DNA of 9,933 bases from Methanomicrobiales archaeon (GTDB lineage: Archaea; Halobacteriota; Methanomicrobia; Methanomicrobiales; Methanoculleaceae), in contig JAAZIF010000006.1 of assembly GCA_012510335.1 (NCBI GenBank), forward strand, positions 1 through 9,933, read 5' to 3'. The notes under the pieces were generated by a model that was given only the letters and a program-made list of their open reading frames with translations, was not told the DNA's origin and did not search any database. Below are positions 1 to 6,596 of this stretch, piece by piece. The position numbers and the translations under genes were made by a program. Positions within the stretch are counted from its first letter, which is position 1. The number at the start of each line of letters is the position of its first letter.

Positions 1-2180
1 CCGATTATCAGGATCCCTTCCCCGGGCTGGAAGTTGAGGAGATCCTTCTCACTCACCTCGAAGAACCTGGCGTTTTCCTGGGCCTGTTTCTTGTTCTCGG
101 CTCGCATGCAGAACTTCACGGCGATGTTTGCAAGGATCTCCTCGTTGAAGTGCGCGATCAGCTGGGATGCAAGGATCAGCGAGACACCGAACTTGCGCAT
201 CTCGGTCGCATACTTGTTCAGCACCGCCTTGATCGCCGTCTTTGACCCGCTCTTCTGGCTCACCAGTAGTTTTGCCTCATCGACTATGACGAAGAGCCGG
301 AACTTCTCCCGGTCGTTCTCCGTCCCGCGCGGGATCTCGCCCATAGCCTGGAGGGTGTAGTAGATCCGCCGGAGGAAGAGGTCGGCAAAGAGGTAGCGCA
401 GGTTCTCGGGGAGGGCGTTTAAGTTGATGTGGGTGATCCCGCTTGAGAGTATGGTGGGGATGGAGATCTTCTCCTCCCCGGAGAAGAGCTTGTAGTCGAA
501 TATATCCTCAAGATAAGCCGGGATCGTCTCATCCTCGCAGTCCATGATCTCCCCTTCGATATCATCGAAGTCGAGTACCCGTGTCCATGTCGCGGTCTTC
601 CCCGTGATCCCCGAGATCCGGTAACATCCCTTGATGATATTCTTGATCTTCCTGCGCTGCTGGATCCCGAGTGTCGGGAAGTTGATAGATATCGCATCGA
701 CGAAGTCCGACGTGGCACGTAGCGGTGTGATCTCATCGATGGAGGGGTCGAGCTCGAGCGGGTTGAAGTAATACTCCCCGCCCTCGCGGATCCTGTAGGC
801 CCTGATCTCGCCGATGCCCGGGGCCATATCCCCGTGGAAGTCGATCATGATGACCGGCAGCGCCTGCGCTGCAAGCTCGAGAGCGATACACCGGATCGTC
901 TCGGTCTTGCCGGCGCCCGAACCGCCGAGGATGATCATATGGCCGTTGTTGAGCCTGCCCGGCGACCAGTTGACCCGCCGCCCGTCCGGGGCGTGGCCGA
1001 GGAAAATATCAAGCCCGCCGGGGCGGGCGGGGTCTGCCGCCGGGGAGGGGATGGGCAGGGGTACCGGTGCCTCCTCGATCGCTTCCTCTTCCGAAAAGAT
1101 CTCATCCCACTCCTCTTCAATCTCTTCATCCAGGGGCAGGGGTTCCACCGATGGTAGAGGAATCTCAACCCGGGAAAGGAGGGGTGGTTCTTTGACCGGC
1201 CGGCCTATAGCGATTTTTTCGGAAACGTCGACTATCAGCGCTCGCTCGATCTCGCGGAGACGCGCCTCATAGAGATCCCGGTCCTTGATTATGAACCGGG
1301 GGATGTCGGCGCCGTCGGTCCCGGGCGCCTCCTCTAGGGTGTAGATCGATCCGGCGAGCAGCCCGAGCACCCTTGAGAGCTCCCGGCTATGGGCCGATGA
1401 TGCGCGGATGCGATCGTAGTCCTCGCCGCAGGTGAGGTAGCGCAGGACGGTGAACGTCGAGTGGAACGACTCAAGGAGTATATCGTGGTGTTCCCGGACA
1501 GCGGGATCGATCGCCTCGAGCATACCTTTGAGGATATACGCGAACTCCGGCGGGAATGTGTAGACGACGCTGTCAGTCCCGGATCCATCAGGATCATAGG
1601 CGAGGACGGCGCATCCTGCTTCTTTCAGGAGGGAAGCGAACCGCTCGCACTCGATAAAGAACGCGGGGTTGTTTCTGAGCAGAAAATCGATGAACGTCTC
1701 TTCGGTGCCGGGGAGCGTGGAGGGGAGGGTCTTGTTGATGTAGGATCCCTTCACGGTCGCCGCGAGGAGGGCCGGGACGGCTGCATGGATATCATGGGCC
1801 AGATCCTGTATATCCAGCGCCCGGATCCGGGCCTCCGTAAGCGGCCGGGCGATCAGCTCCCCGATCGCGGTCGTCGTTATGATCGTCGTGCCGTGCCTGG
1901 AGACGGAGTCGATGAGGCCGGCCTCCATGAGCGCGAAGAGCGGCCCCGATGTGTAGGCGTAACAACTCTGCTCGGCAATGCCTCCCAAACTCCCCGGGGA
2001 CGGCGATGAGCTCTGAGCGATGTAGATGTAGAGGAGCGTCTCGATGATATCGTGGACCTCCTTCACCCGGAAGTCCCGCAGGTAATCGATGATTGCGGGA
2101 GGGAACAGCTCTGCCAGAGCAGGGATCCCGGTATCCGCATAGCCCATCGCTCTCAACGCTTCATTAAGATCTCTTGACAC
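1..2180 (-). CDS. HerA/VirB4-like P-loop ATPase (DUF87-type), C-terminus beyond window
   Basis: The minus strand is open from a GTG at 2180 to the left edge, about 726 codons without a stop. A Walker A motif GGSGAGKT lies at residues 419-426 (bases about 903-926). A Walker B segment FVIVDEA follows at 630-636, with D634 and E635 as the likely Mg-binding and catalytic pair. The 'MIDFHGD' strand after Walker A and the 'ILASQL' segment after Walker B fit the HerA/FtsK/VirB4 class of hexameric DNA or protein pumps. Residues 1 to about 340 form a mostly helical region that I do not recognise. An acidic, proline-rich linker (about 345-385) joins it to the motor. No membrane segment is evident. GTG 2180 is chosen because GGTGA lies just upstream and an in-frame TGA occurs near 2225; ATG 2147 is the alternative. 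It is divergent from the kinase gene. Substrate and partners (NurA in classical HerA systems) are not visible. The ATPase class is secure; the exact role is not. Confidence 0.85.
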   Translation of the reverse strand, partial: MSRDLNEALRAMGYADTGIPALAELFPPAIIDYLRDFRVKEVHDIIETLLYIYIAQSSSPSPGSLGGIAEQSCYAYTSGPLFALMEAGLIDSVSRHGTTIITTTAIGELIARPLTEARIRALDIQDLAHDIHAAVPALLAATVKGSYINKTLPSTLPGTEETFIDFLLRNNPAFFIECERFASLLKEAGCAVLAYDPDGSGTDSVVYTFPPEFAYILKGMLEAIDPAVREHHDILLESFHSTFTVLRYLTCGEDYDRIRASSAHSRELSRVLGLLAGSIYTLEEAPGTDGADIPRFIIKDRDLYEARLREIERALIVDVSEKIAIGRPVKEPPLLSRVEIPLPSVEPLPLDEEIEEEWDEIFSEEEAIEEAPVPLPIPSPAADPARPGGLDIFLGHAPDGRRVNWSPGRLNNGHMIILGGSGAGKTETIRCIALELAAQALPVIMIDFHGDMAPGIGEIRAYRIREGGEYYFNPLELDPSIDEITPLRATSDFVDAISINFPTLGIQQRRKIKNIIKGCYRISGITGKTATWTRVLDFDDIEGEIMDCEDETIPAYLEDIFDYKLFSGEEKISIPTILSSGITHINLNALPENLRYLFADLFLRRIYYTLQAMGEIPRGTENDREKFRLFVIVDEAKLLVSQKSGSKTAIKAVLNKYATEMRKFGVSLILASQLIAHFNEEILANIAVKFCMRAENKKQAQENARFFEVSEKDLLNFQPGEGILII

Positions 2181-2284
2181 AGGTTCACCAGCGGATGCGT
2201 TCTCGCGTCTGCCAGCCCCGGGTCACGTGGTGCAGACCCCCGCACCCGGAGCAGGGTCATGTGGAGTACGTTTTGTTCCATAAT

Positions 2285-2296
2285 CTATTAAATATA
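2285..2296 (-). promoter_or_regulatory. Possible TATA box for the HerA-like ATPase gene
   Basis: Read on the minus strand, this is TATATTTAATAG, close to an archaeal TATA box. A start about 26 bases downstream would fall near 2264 and give a leader of roughly 84 bases before GTG 2180, which is long for an archaeon. The site is nearly palindromic, so it could also be read on the plus strand. Only the sequence match supports it. Confidence 0.4.
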
Positions 2297-2449
2297 GGCT
2301 GTTTGCGGAAAAGCCGGACATATCCCGGAAGATACACGCTTACGCCGGCACCAGCCGATCCTGGCCCCCCCATATTTCATGAAGAGGTTCCTATTTCCCG
2401 GAATTCGGAGAGATGTGCGCGGAAATCGCCAGAATTTATGTGCATATAC

Positions 2450-2460
2450 TTTTATATTTT
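2450..2460 (+). promoter_or_regulatory. TATA box of the histidine kinase gene
   Basis: TTTTATATTTT stands out from its GC-rich surroundings and matches the archaeal TATA box. Its centre is about 44 bases before ATG 2498, so transcription should start near 2480 and leave a leader of about 18 bases, enough for the ribosome binding site. Confidence 0.65.
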
Positions 2461-2485
2461 CGATATTATATTCACTGAATACCCA

Positions 2486-2493
2486 GGGGGGTG
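2486..2493 (+). promoter_or_regulatory. Ribosome binding site deciding the kinase start
   Basis: GGGGGGTG resembles the archaeal GGAGGTG consensus and ends four bases before ATG 2498. It supports that start over the upstream TTG and GTG codons in the same frame. Confidence 0.6.
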
Positions 2494-2497
2494 TGTC

Positions 2498-3892
2498 ATG
2501 ATAACCCTTACCGAACGGCATCGGGTAGCCATACTCGTATCTCTCATTGCCATATCGGTCTTCCTGACCTACTACTTCCATGCCGTCCTTATGTTCGGGA
2601 CCGTCTTTTCACACTTCTTCTACATCCCCATCATCCTGACCGCCCTCTGGTGGGATAAGAGGAGCATCCTGGTTGCCCTCTTCCTCGGTGGGCTCGTCGT
2701 CGTCGGCACGCTCGGTTTCAGCCCCGACCCGCTGGCCCTGGACGACTACGCACGTATACTGATGTTCATCGTCGTCGCCTCTGTTGTCGCTTCCCTCTCC
2801 GAGCAGCTCAGGAAACGGGAGCGCGAGGTGAAGAAACAGCGGGATCTCGTGCAGCGCTACCTGGATGTGGCGGGCATCCTCTTCGTCGTTATCAGCAGAG
2901 ACCATACCATCAGGCTCATCAACCGGGATGGCTGTGAGATGCTCGGCTACCGGGAAGAGGAACTCCTCGGAAAAGACTGGTTTGAGACACTCGTCCCGGA
3001 GACGCTGAGGGAAGCGCGGCGACAGATCTTCGATGCCGTGATCAGCGGGGACGGCACCTCCCGGGGCCGGCGGGAGAATACGGTCGTTACGCGGAACGGG
3101 ACCGAGGTGATCCTCGCGTGGCGAGATGCGGTGCTCACCGGTGATGACGACCGGCCGGTCGCGATGATAGGGTCGGGCTCCGACATCACCGATAGAATCC
3201 GGGTGGAAGAAGAACTGCGGGCGGCCCATGACGAGGCGAACCTCTACCTCGATATCATGGCGCATGATATCAACAACGCTAACGCCGTCGCCCTCGGCTA
3301 TACCGACCTGCTCATCGAGATGCTGGAGGGGAAGGAGAGGCAGATGGTCTTGAAACTCAGGGGCGGGATAAGCCGGAGTATCGAGATCATACAGAACGTC
3401 TCGACGATCAGGCGCCTGCACTCAGGAGATGACGCCATGGCCCCTGTCGACCTGGACGCAGTCATCAGGGCCGGGATCGCACACCACTCCGATGCCAGGA
3501 TCCTCTACGAGGGTGAACCGATAATGGTCATGGCCGACGACCTCCTCCCGGAGGTCTTCATGAACCTCTTCAGCAACAGCATCAAGTTCGGGGAACCGGG
3601 GGTCGAGGTCAGGGTTCGCATCAAGGATGAGGACGGGGTGGTCGAGGTCTCGGTCGAGGATACCGGGCCGGGGGTGCCTGACCCGGTAAAACCTATGCTC
3701 TTCACCCGGTTTACGCGGGGCACGAATACCAGGAGCGGGAAAGGGCTCGGCCTCTACATCACGAGGATGCTTGTCGAGCGCTACGGTGGGAGGATCAGGA
3801 TCGAGGATCGGGTGCCGGGTCACCCCGGGGAGGGGGCCGCCTTCCGGTTCACCCTCCAGCGGTGCGATCAACCGATCAGCGCCAGATCCTGA
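2498..3892 (+). CDS. Membrane-bound PAS sensor histidine kinase
   Basis: The 464-residue protein senses an unknown signal and autophosphorylates a histidine for transfer to a response regulator. Four hydrophobic segments (about 11-32, 35-50, 56-73 and 86-102) form a compact membrane domain with very short loops. A charged helix (about 101-120) leads into a PAS domain (about 115-235) ending in the typical 'GSGSDITDR'. The H-box is 'LDIMAHDINN' with H256 as the likely phosphoacceptor; I recall this HDINN form from methanogen kinases. The ATPase domain has an N-box (NLFSNSIKF, N360), a G1 box (DTGPGVP, 388-394), an F-box (LFTRFTRG) and a G2 box (GKGLGL, 414-419), so all catalytic elements are present. 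There is no receiver domain, and no response regulator lies in the window, so it is an orphan here. The start is set by the TATA box and ribosome site. Its 3' end overlaps the convergent DUF2124-like gene by 17 bases. Confidence 0.93.
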   Translation: MITLTERHRVAILVSLIAISVFLTYYFHAVLMFGTVFSHFFYIPIILTALWWDKRSILVALFLGGLVVVGTLGFSPDPLALDDYARILMFIVVASVVASLSEQLRKREREVKKQRDLVQRYLDVAGILFVVISRDHTIRLINRDGCEMLGYREEELLGKDWFETLVPETLREARRQIFDAVISGDGTSRGRRENTVVTRNGTEVILAWRDAVLTGDDDRPVAMIGSGSDITDRIRVEEELRAAHDEANLYLDIMAHDINNANAVALGYTDLLIEMLEGKERQMVLKLRGGISRSIEIIQNVSTIRRLHSGDDAMAPVDLDAVIRAGIAHHSDARILYEGEPIMVMADDLLPEVFMNLFSNSIKFGEPGVEVRVRIKDEDGVVEVSVEDTGPGVPDPVKPMLFTRFTRGTNTRSGKGLGLYITRMLVERYGGRIRIEDRVPGHPGEGAAFRFTLQRCDQPISARS

Positions 3893-4358
3893 TCGGATCG
3901 AGCGCGGCATCTATGACCAGGTCGAACGAGAATGTGTCGAGCCAGCCCCCTTTCTCAAACATCTCCATGAAGCAGACACCGACGATCTTCGCATCCGGGT
4001 GAGTGCTGACGACTGCCCGCACCGCATCCTTCGTGACCGGAACACCTGGCATCGCAAGCCCGCCCATCAGGACGATCACCTTAGGGTTGACCTGAGCTGC
4101 GTCGCTGGAGACCTGCATCCCGACCTTATCCACGGGACGGATCATCTTTGCCGCAGACTCGTCTACGAAAGGAACGTAAACTTGCTCGATCGAGAGATCC
4201 CGGACGGCGAAACCCAGGAGCTCGATGAAGGGCGTGCAGGTGCCGGGGCATCCGTAGTAGACGACCTGATCGCCGGCACCAAGCCCCGTCTCGCGGAGGT
4301 AAGCCTTGAACGGCCGGAGCATCCCGGAGACGCCTGAGAGTTCTTCTTTGAGTTCCAT
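3876..4358 (-). CDS. DUF2124-like conserved archaeal protein
   Basis: This 160-residue protein has no membrane segment or signal peptide. It alternates hydrophobic strands and helices in a Rossmann-like manner: 'DQVVYYGCPGTC' (30-41), 'PKVIVLMGGLAMPG' (92-105) and 'AKIVGVCFMEMF' (123-134). Length, the GCPGTCTPF segment and the MGGLAMP loop resemble what I remember of DUF2124, a family of unknown function found mainly in methanogens; I could not search to confirm this. C37 and C41 form a CxxxC pair, and C129 is a third cysteine. I do not know the function, and glycine-rich loops alone do not prove nucleotide binding. ATG 4358 lies where transcription should begin, given the TATA box at 4381-4389, and no ribosome site precedes it, so the message is probably leaderless. 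The gene ends inside the tail of the convergent kinase gene. Confidence 0.8.
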   Translation of the reverse strand: MELKEELSGVSGMLRPFKAYLRETGLGAGDQVVYYGCPGTCTPFIELLGFAVRDLSIEQVYVPFVDESAAKMIRPVDKVGMQVSSDAAQVNPKVIVLMGGLAMPGVPVTKDAVRAVVSTHPDAKIVGVCFMEMFEKGGWLDTFSFDLVIDAALDPIRIWR

Positions 4359-4380
4359 AGTGGTCTAATTGTCACTGGCT

Positions 4381-4389
4381 GTATATACT
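4381..4389 (-). promoter_or_regulatory. TATA box of the DUF2124-like gene, implying a leaderless message
   Basis: AGTATATAC on the minus strand is centred at about 4385. The usual archaeal offset of 25-27 bases places the transcription start at about 4358-4360, on or next to the ATG at 4358. No GGAGG-like motif lies between, which fits leaderless translation. Confidence 0.65.
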
Positions 4390-4400
4390 GGTTCTGGAAT

Positions 4401-4424
4401 GGGGCGGGGTCAGAACCCCGCCTC
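4401..4424 (-). terminator. Strong GC hairpin at the end of the dead binding-protein gene
   Basis: The arms GGCGGGGT (4403-4410) and ACCCCGCC (4415-4422) pair perfectly around a CAGA loop. Two further pairs, one of them G-T, extend the stem. The hairpin overlaps the stop codon of the pseudogene (4412-4410) and lies about 12 bases before the TATA box of the next minus-strand gene. No T-run follows, so it is not a classical terminator; it may slow read-through or protect the 3' end. Confidence 0.45.
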
Positions 4425-4852
4425 GACCGTCCAATCCAGCCACTGGGCAGACCGGAGCTCCTTTGCTGTCGCCTTATAGACCCCGTAGACGTTCTGGTAG
4501 AAGTCCAGCACCCATTCATGCATCTGGATGTCCGCGAACCGGTCCGGATAGGCGACCTTCGCGATCACCATCGCCTCGATCGTGTACTCAAGACGCTTCG
4601 CCCGGTTAAAGGGCGTCCAGGGGAGGGCATAGACCCGCTAGTTCTTCACGGCCCTGAGCTCCTGCAGGTTCTTGTAGTAAGGAGCGGTATAGAGTTCGCT
4701 TGCCGGGTGGTATCCCTGCGCGGTCGCCCTGCTCGGTCGATACGACGACGAACACCCCGGTCCCCCTGTAGGCGTTCTTTGCGTCTGCTATCTCCCCGAT
4801 GAAGTAGGACTCGATCGTATCACCACCCCAGGCCATCCCGGCATCCCCACCC
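4410..4852 (-). pseudogene. Decayed C-terminal remnant of an iron/corrinoid ABC substrate-binding protein
   Basis: The minus strand matches the last third (about residues 253-398) of the intact binding protein at 8296-9519. 'GGDTIESYFIGEI' corresponds to 'GTDMIESYFIEEI'. 'GYHPASELYTAPYYKN' corresponds to 'GYHPPEELYSAPYYQN'. 'EWVLDFYQNVYGV' corresponds to 'EWLLDFYKNVYGV'. Three lesions are visible. The signal peptide and first two thirds are missing. The frame breaks between about 4714 and 4729, where roughly 32 bases are lost relative to the intact copy. An in-frame TAG replaces an arginine-type codon at 4640-4638. The frame then runs to a TGA at 4412-4410. It differs too much from the intact copy to be a recent duplicate, so it is an older paralog or came from another transporter locus. 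Its upstream end abuts an IS1-like transposase remnant, suggesting that insertion or deletion removed the 5' part. It cannot make a working transport protein. Confidence 0.85.
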
Positions 4853-4861
4853 TGCCTGGCA

Positions 4862-5230
4862 CGCGGTGAGAGACCGAGCTGCATCATGCATCGTATGGCT
4901 GTTGAGTCGCTCGGCGTGCTCCCCGAGCAGGCAATAGTAACGGGAAATGGTATCACGACGATGACCAATCACCCGCGCAACACCGCGCATGGAGATCTTC
5001 TCAGTGGTATGCCGGCAGATGAACTCAACCTCATCTCGATCCAATCGGGAGTGATAGAATAGGGTATTCTTTGTCTCGACAAAGTAAATTCAGCAGCGCT
5101 TACAGAAATACTGCTGATTCGCTGCAGAGTTCCTTCCGTTTTTAACGAGATCTTTCCCCTCTTCGATCAGGAAGAACTGACATGCAGAGTTTTGGCAGGT
5201 TATTGAAGTGATACTTCGTAGGCGAAGCAT
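4862..5230 (-). pseudogene. Broken IS1-like transposase (insertion sequence remnant)
   Basis: From ATG 5230 the minus strand encodes a zinc-ribbon start: C-x4-C in 'TCQNSACQF', then 'YFCKRC' about 30 residues later. A TGA at 5092-5090 interrupts it. The same frame continues as 'IYFVETKNTLFYHSRLDRDE', then a helix-turn-helix-like stretch, 'GVARVIGHRRDTISRYY', and 'LLGEHAERLNSHTMHD'. This order resembles the N-terminal half of archaeal IS1-family transposases as I remember them. The stop falls where these usually have a glycine after the last zinc cysteine, so one GGA-to-TGA change would explain it. The catalytic DDE half is missing; after about 4862 the sequence becomes the binding-protein remnant in another frame. 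An AT-rich TATA-like stretch lies just upstream of 5230. Terminal inverted repeats and a target duplication were not found. The family assignment is likely but unsearched. Confidence 0.65.
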
Positions 5231-5449
5231 AAAAAATATGAAATAATGTCGCAGGAGTAATATCAGCCACTCAGTGGGCCACGACCGCAGAGGCGCTTTA
5301 GAAGTTAGTGACGAAGAGAAGTTATTGGAAGAAACGGGTGCTTAAATTCTTGAATTCAAAGTATGCTCCTGAATTGTTAAGGGAGTGACTATATTATGTT
5401 TTGCATTTGTGAAGATAATTCTACAGAGATATCGCATTAATTACTACAA

Positions 5450-5459
5450 TTTATATAAT
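5450..5459 (+). promoter_or_regulatory. TATA box of the ABC transporter operon
   Basis: TTTATATAAT is a near-ideal archaeal TATA box. Transcription should start near 5480, leaving a leader of about 30 bases before ATG 5511. It is the only strong promoter-like site I saw before the four plus-strand genes, whose tight spacing suggests they share it. Confidence 0.7.
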
Positions 5460-5497
5460 AGTTGCTACAGAGAGGAGTGTACCTGCACCGCCAGTGT

Positions 5498-5505
5498 GGG
5501 AGGAG
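5498..5505 (+). promoter_or_regulatory. Ribosome binding site deciding the permease start
   Basis: GGGAGGAG ends five bases before ATG 5511. It favours this start over upstream in-frame codons reaching back to 5385, which lie on the far side of the TATA box. Confidence 0.7.
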
Positions 5506-5510
5506 ACCGC

Positions 5511-6590
5511 ATGACTGAACCCACAGGCTTCAACCACCTCCTTAAAAGACTGGGTTATGATACTTCCGGCGGATTCGGAGAAGAGAAAAAGATCATCATT
5601 CTTCTCTCCCTTGCCGCTGTACTCTTCATAACAGCCTCGGTCGCAGTCGTCCTCGGCACATACAACATCACTGTTACAGAAGTCTACCAGACGATCTTCA
5701 CACATCTCACGTTCGGCGATATCGGGGGCATACCAAGACTACACAACACCATTGTCTGGGATATCCGTGTGCCCCGGATCATCCTCGCCACATCGGTCGG
5801 TGGGGCGCTTGCCATCGCGGGTGCTACCTTCCAGGGTGTCTTTCGAAACCCCCTCGTTGAACCATACATCCTCGGCGTCTCGTCGGGAGCTGCGTTTGGC
5901 GCGGCGCTCGGGATAGTCTTTCCGGCGATCTTCTTCTCGATCCAGATCTTCGCGTTTGCGTTCGGTGCGCTCGCCGTAACCTTTGCCTACATCCTCGCCC
6001 GGAGCAGGGGTGAGACTCCCATCGTAACCCTCATCCTCGCCGGCGTCATCATCGGTTCGATCTTCTCCGCGTTCGTCTCGCTTCTCAAGTACCTCTCCGA
6101 TGATACGGCGCTACGCGAGATCGCCTTCTGGCTGATGGGAGGGTTTTACTATGCGACGTGGGATGACATCATCCTCCTCGTTCCCGTGGTCTTCTTCAGC
6201 TTTATCGTTCTCTGGGCGCTCGGGTGGAAACTCAACGTCCTCTCAATGGGTGATGATGAGGCCCGGGCGCTCGGGGTCAACCCCGAGAAGTACAAGTTTG
6301 TCGTCATCACGCTCGCTACTGCCATAACCGCGTTTGCGGTATCACTCGTCGGGATCATAGCGTGGGTGGGGCTTATGATGCCTCACGCATCACGGATGCT
6401 CCTTGGGCCCGACAATCGATTTGTAATCCCGGCATCCCTGATGATGGGCGGGTGCTACCTGATCGTCTGCGATACCCTCGCAAGGACACTGACGACGGCC
6501 GAGATCCCTGTAGGGATCCTGACCTCCATCCTCGGGGCGCCGTATCTCTGTTACCTGCTCCGCAGTAAGGGCAGGGTGATCTTTGGTTGA
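5511..6590 (+). CDS. FecCD/BtuC-family ABC transporter permease
   Basis: The 359-residue membrane protein forms the channel of an importer for iron-siderophore, haem or corrinoid-type ligands. Length and pattern fit the family, which normally has about ten membrane helices per subunit and works as a dimer. A cytoplasmic N-terminus of about 27 residues precedes the first helix (about 28-50). Family motifs visible are 'DIRVPRI' (84-90), 'NPLVEPYILGVSSGAAFG' (113-130), 'GVNPEKYK' (255-262) in the loop that usually contacts the ATPase, 'AWVGLMMPHASR' (284-295) and 'EIPVGILTSILGAPYL' (331-346). No lesion is seen. The stop at 6590 lies within six bases of the ATPase start, so translation is probably coupled. 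The true ligand cannot be read from the permease; iron chelates and cobamides both fit. Confidence 0.93.
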   Translation: MTEPTGFNHLLKRLGYDTSGGFGEEKKIIILLSLAAVLFITASVAVVLGTYNITVTEVYQTIFTHLTFGDIGGIPRLHNTIVWDIRVPRIILATSVGGALAIAGATFQGVFRNPLVEPYILGVSSGAAFGAALGIVFPAIFFSIQIFAFAFGALAVTFAYILARSRGETPIVTLILAGVIIGSIFSAFVSLLKYLSDDTALREIAFWLMGGFYYATWDDIILLVPVVFFSFIVLWALGWKLNVLSMGDDEARALGVNPEKYKFVVITLATAITAFAVSLVGIIAWVGLMMPHASRMLLGPDNRFVIPASLMMGGCYLIVCDTLARTLTTAEIPVGILTSILGAPYLCYLLRSKGRVIFG

Positions 6591-6596
6591 TTGCTT

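Larger units (their letters stand above)
2181..2497. other. Divergent intergenic region between ATPase and kinase genes
   Basis: This 317-base gap separates two divergent genes and should carry both promoters. It has an AT-rich TATA-like patch near 2285-2296 and a clear one at 2450-2460. A plus-strand reading frame runs through it into the kinase from a TTG at 2174. Its translation lacks any domain and crosses the TATA box and ribosome binding site, so I treat it as non-coding. No RNA gene, repeat array or hidden small gene was seen. Confidence 0.6.
5231..5510. other. Intergenic region upstream of the transporter operon
   Basis: This 280-base stretch is more AT-rich than the flanking genes. 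It holds a perfect 10-base palindrome TTGAATTCAA at 5350-5359, a short inverted repeat CCACT-C-AGTGG at 5267-5277, and the operon promoter near 5450. The permease frame stays open back to 5385, but that extension lacks permease character and crosses the TATA box. The palindrome could be an operator for a metal-responsive repressor, though it matches no site I know. The left part may be insertion-sequence debris. No RNA gene was seen. Confidence 0.5.

Noticed and set aside
814..2009. Plus-strand open frames opposite the HerA-like ATPase
   Set aside because: They are low-complexity Arg/Ser/Gly-rich shadows. The minus strand carries an uninterrupted frame with Walker A and B motifs.
2174..2497. 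N-terminal extension of the histidine kinase to a TTG at 2174
   Set aside because: The extension crosses the TATA box and ribosome site, has no domain character, and overlaps the start of the divergent ATPase gene. ATG 2498 is much better supported.
2609..3421. Long minus-strand open frame (270 codons) under the kinase
   Set aside because: It is a shadow of the kinase gene in high-GC DNA. Its translation is rich in D, P, R and H with no recognisable motif, while the plus strand has complete kinase motifs.
4606..4968. A 120-residue protein at the pseudogene junction
   Set aside because: It joins out-of-frame transposase sequence, a piece of binding protein and frameshifted residue. It has no ribosome site and is best seen as an accidental hybrid frame.
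5385..5510. N-terminal extension of the permease to 5385
   Set aside because: It crosses the TATA box at 5450-5459, and ATG 5511 has a near-perfect ribosome site. The added residues do not look like a permease N-terminus.
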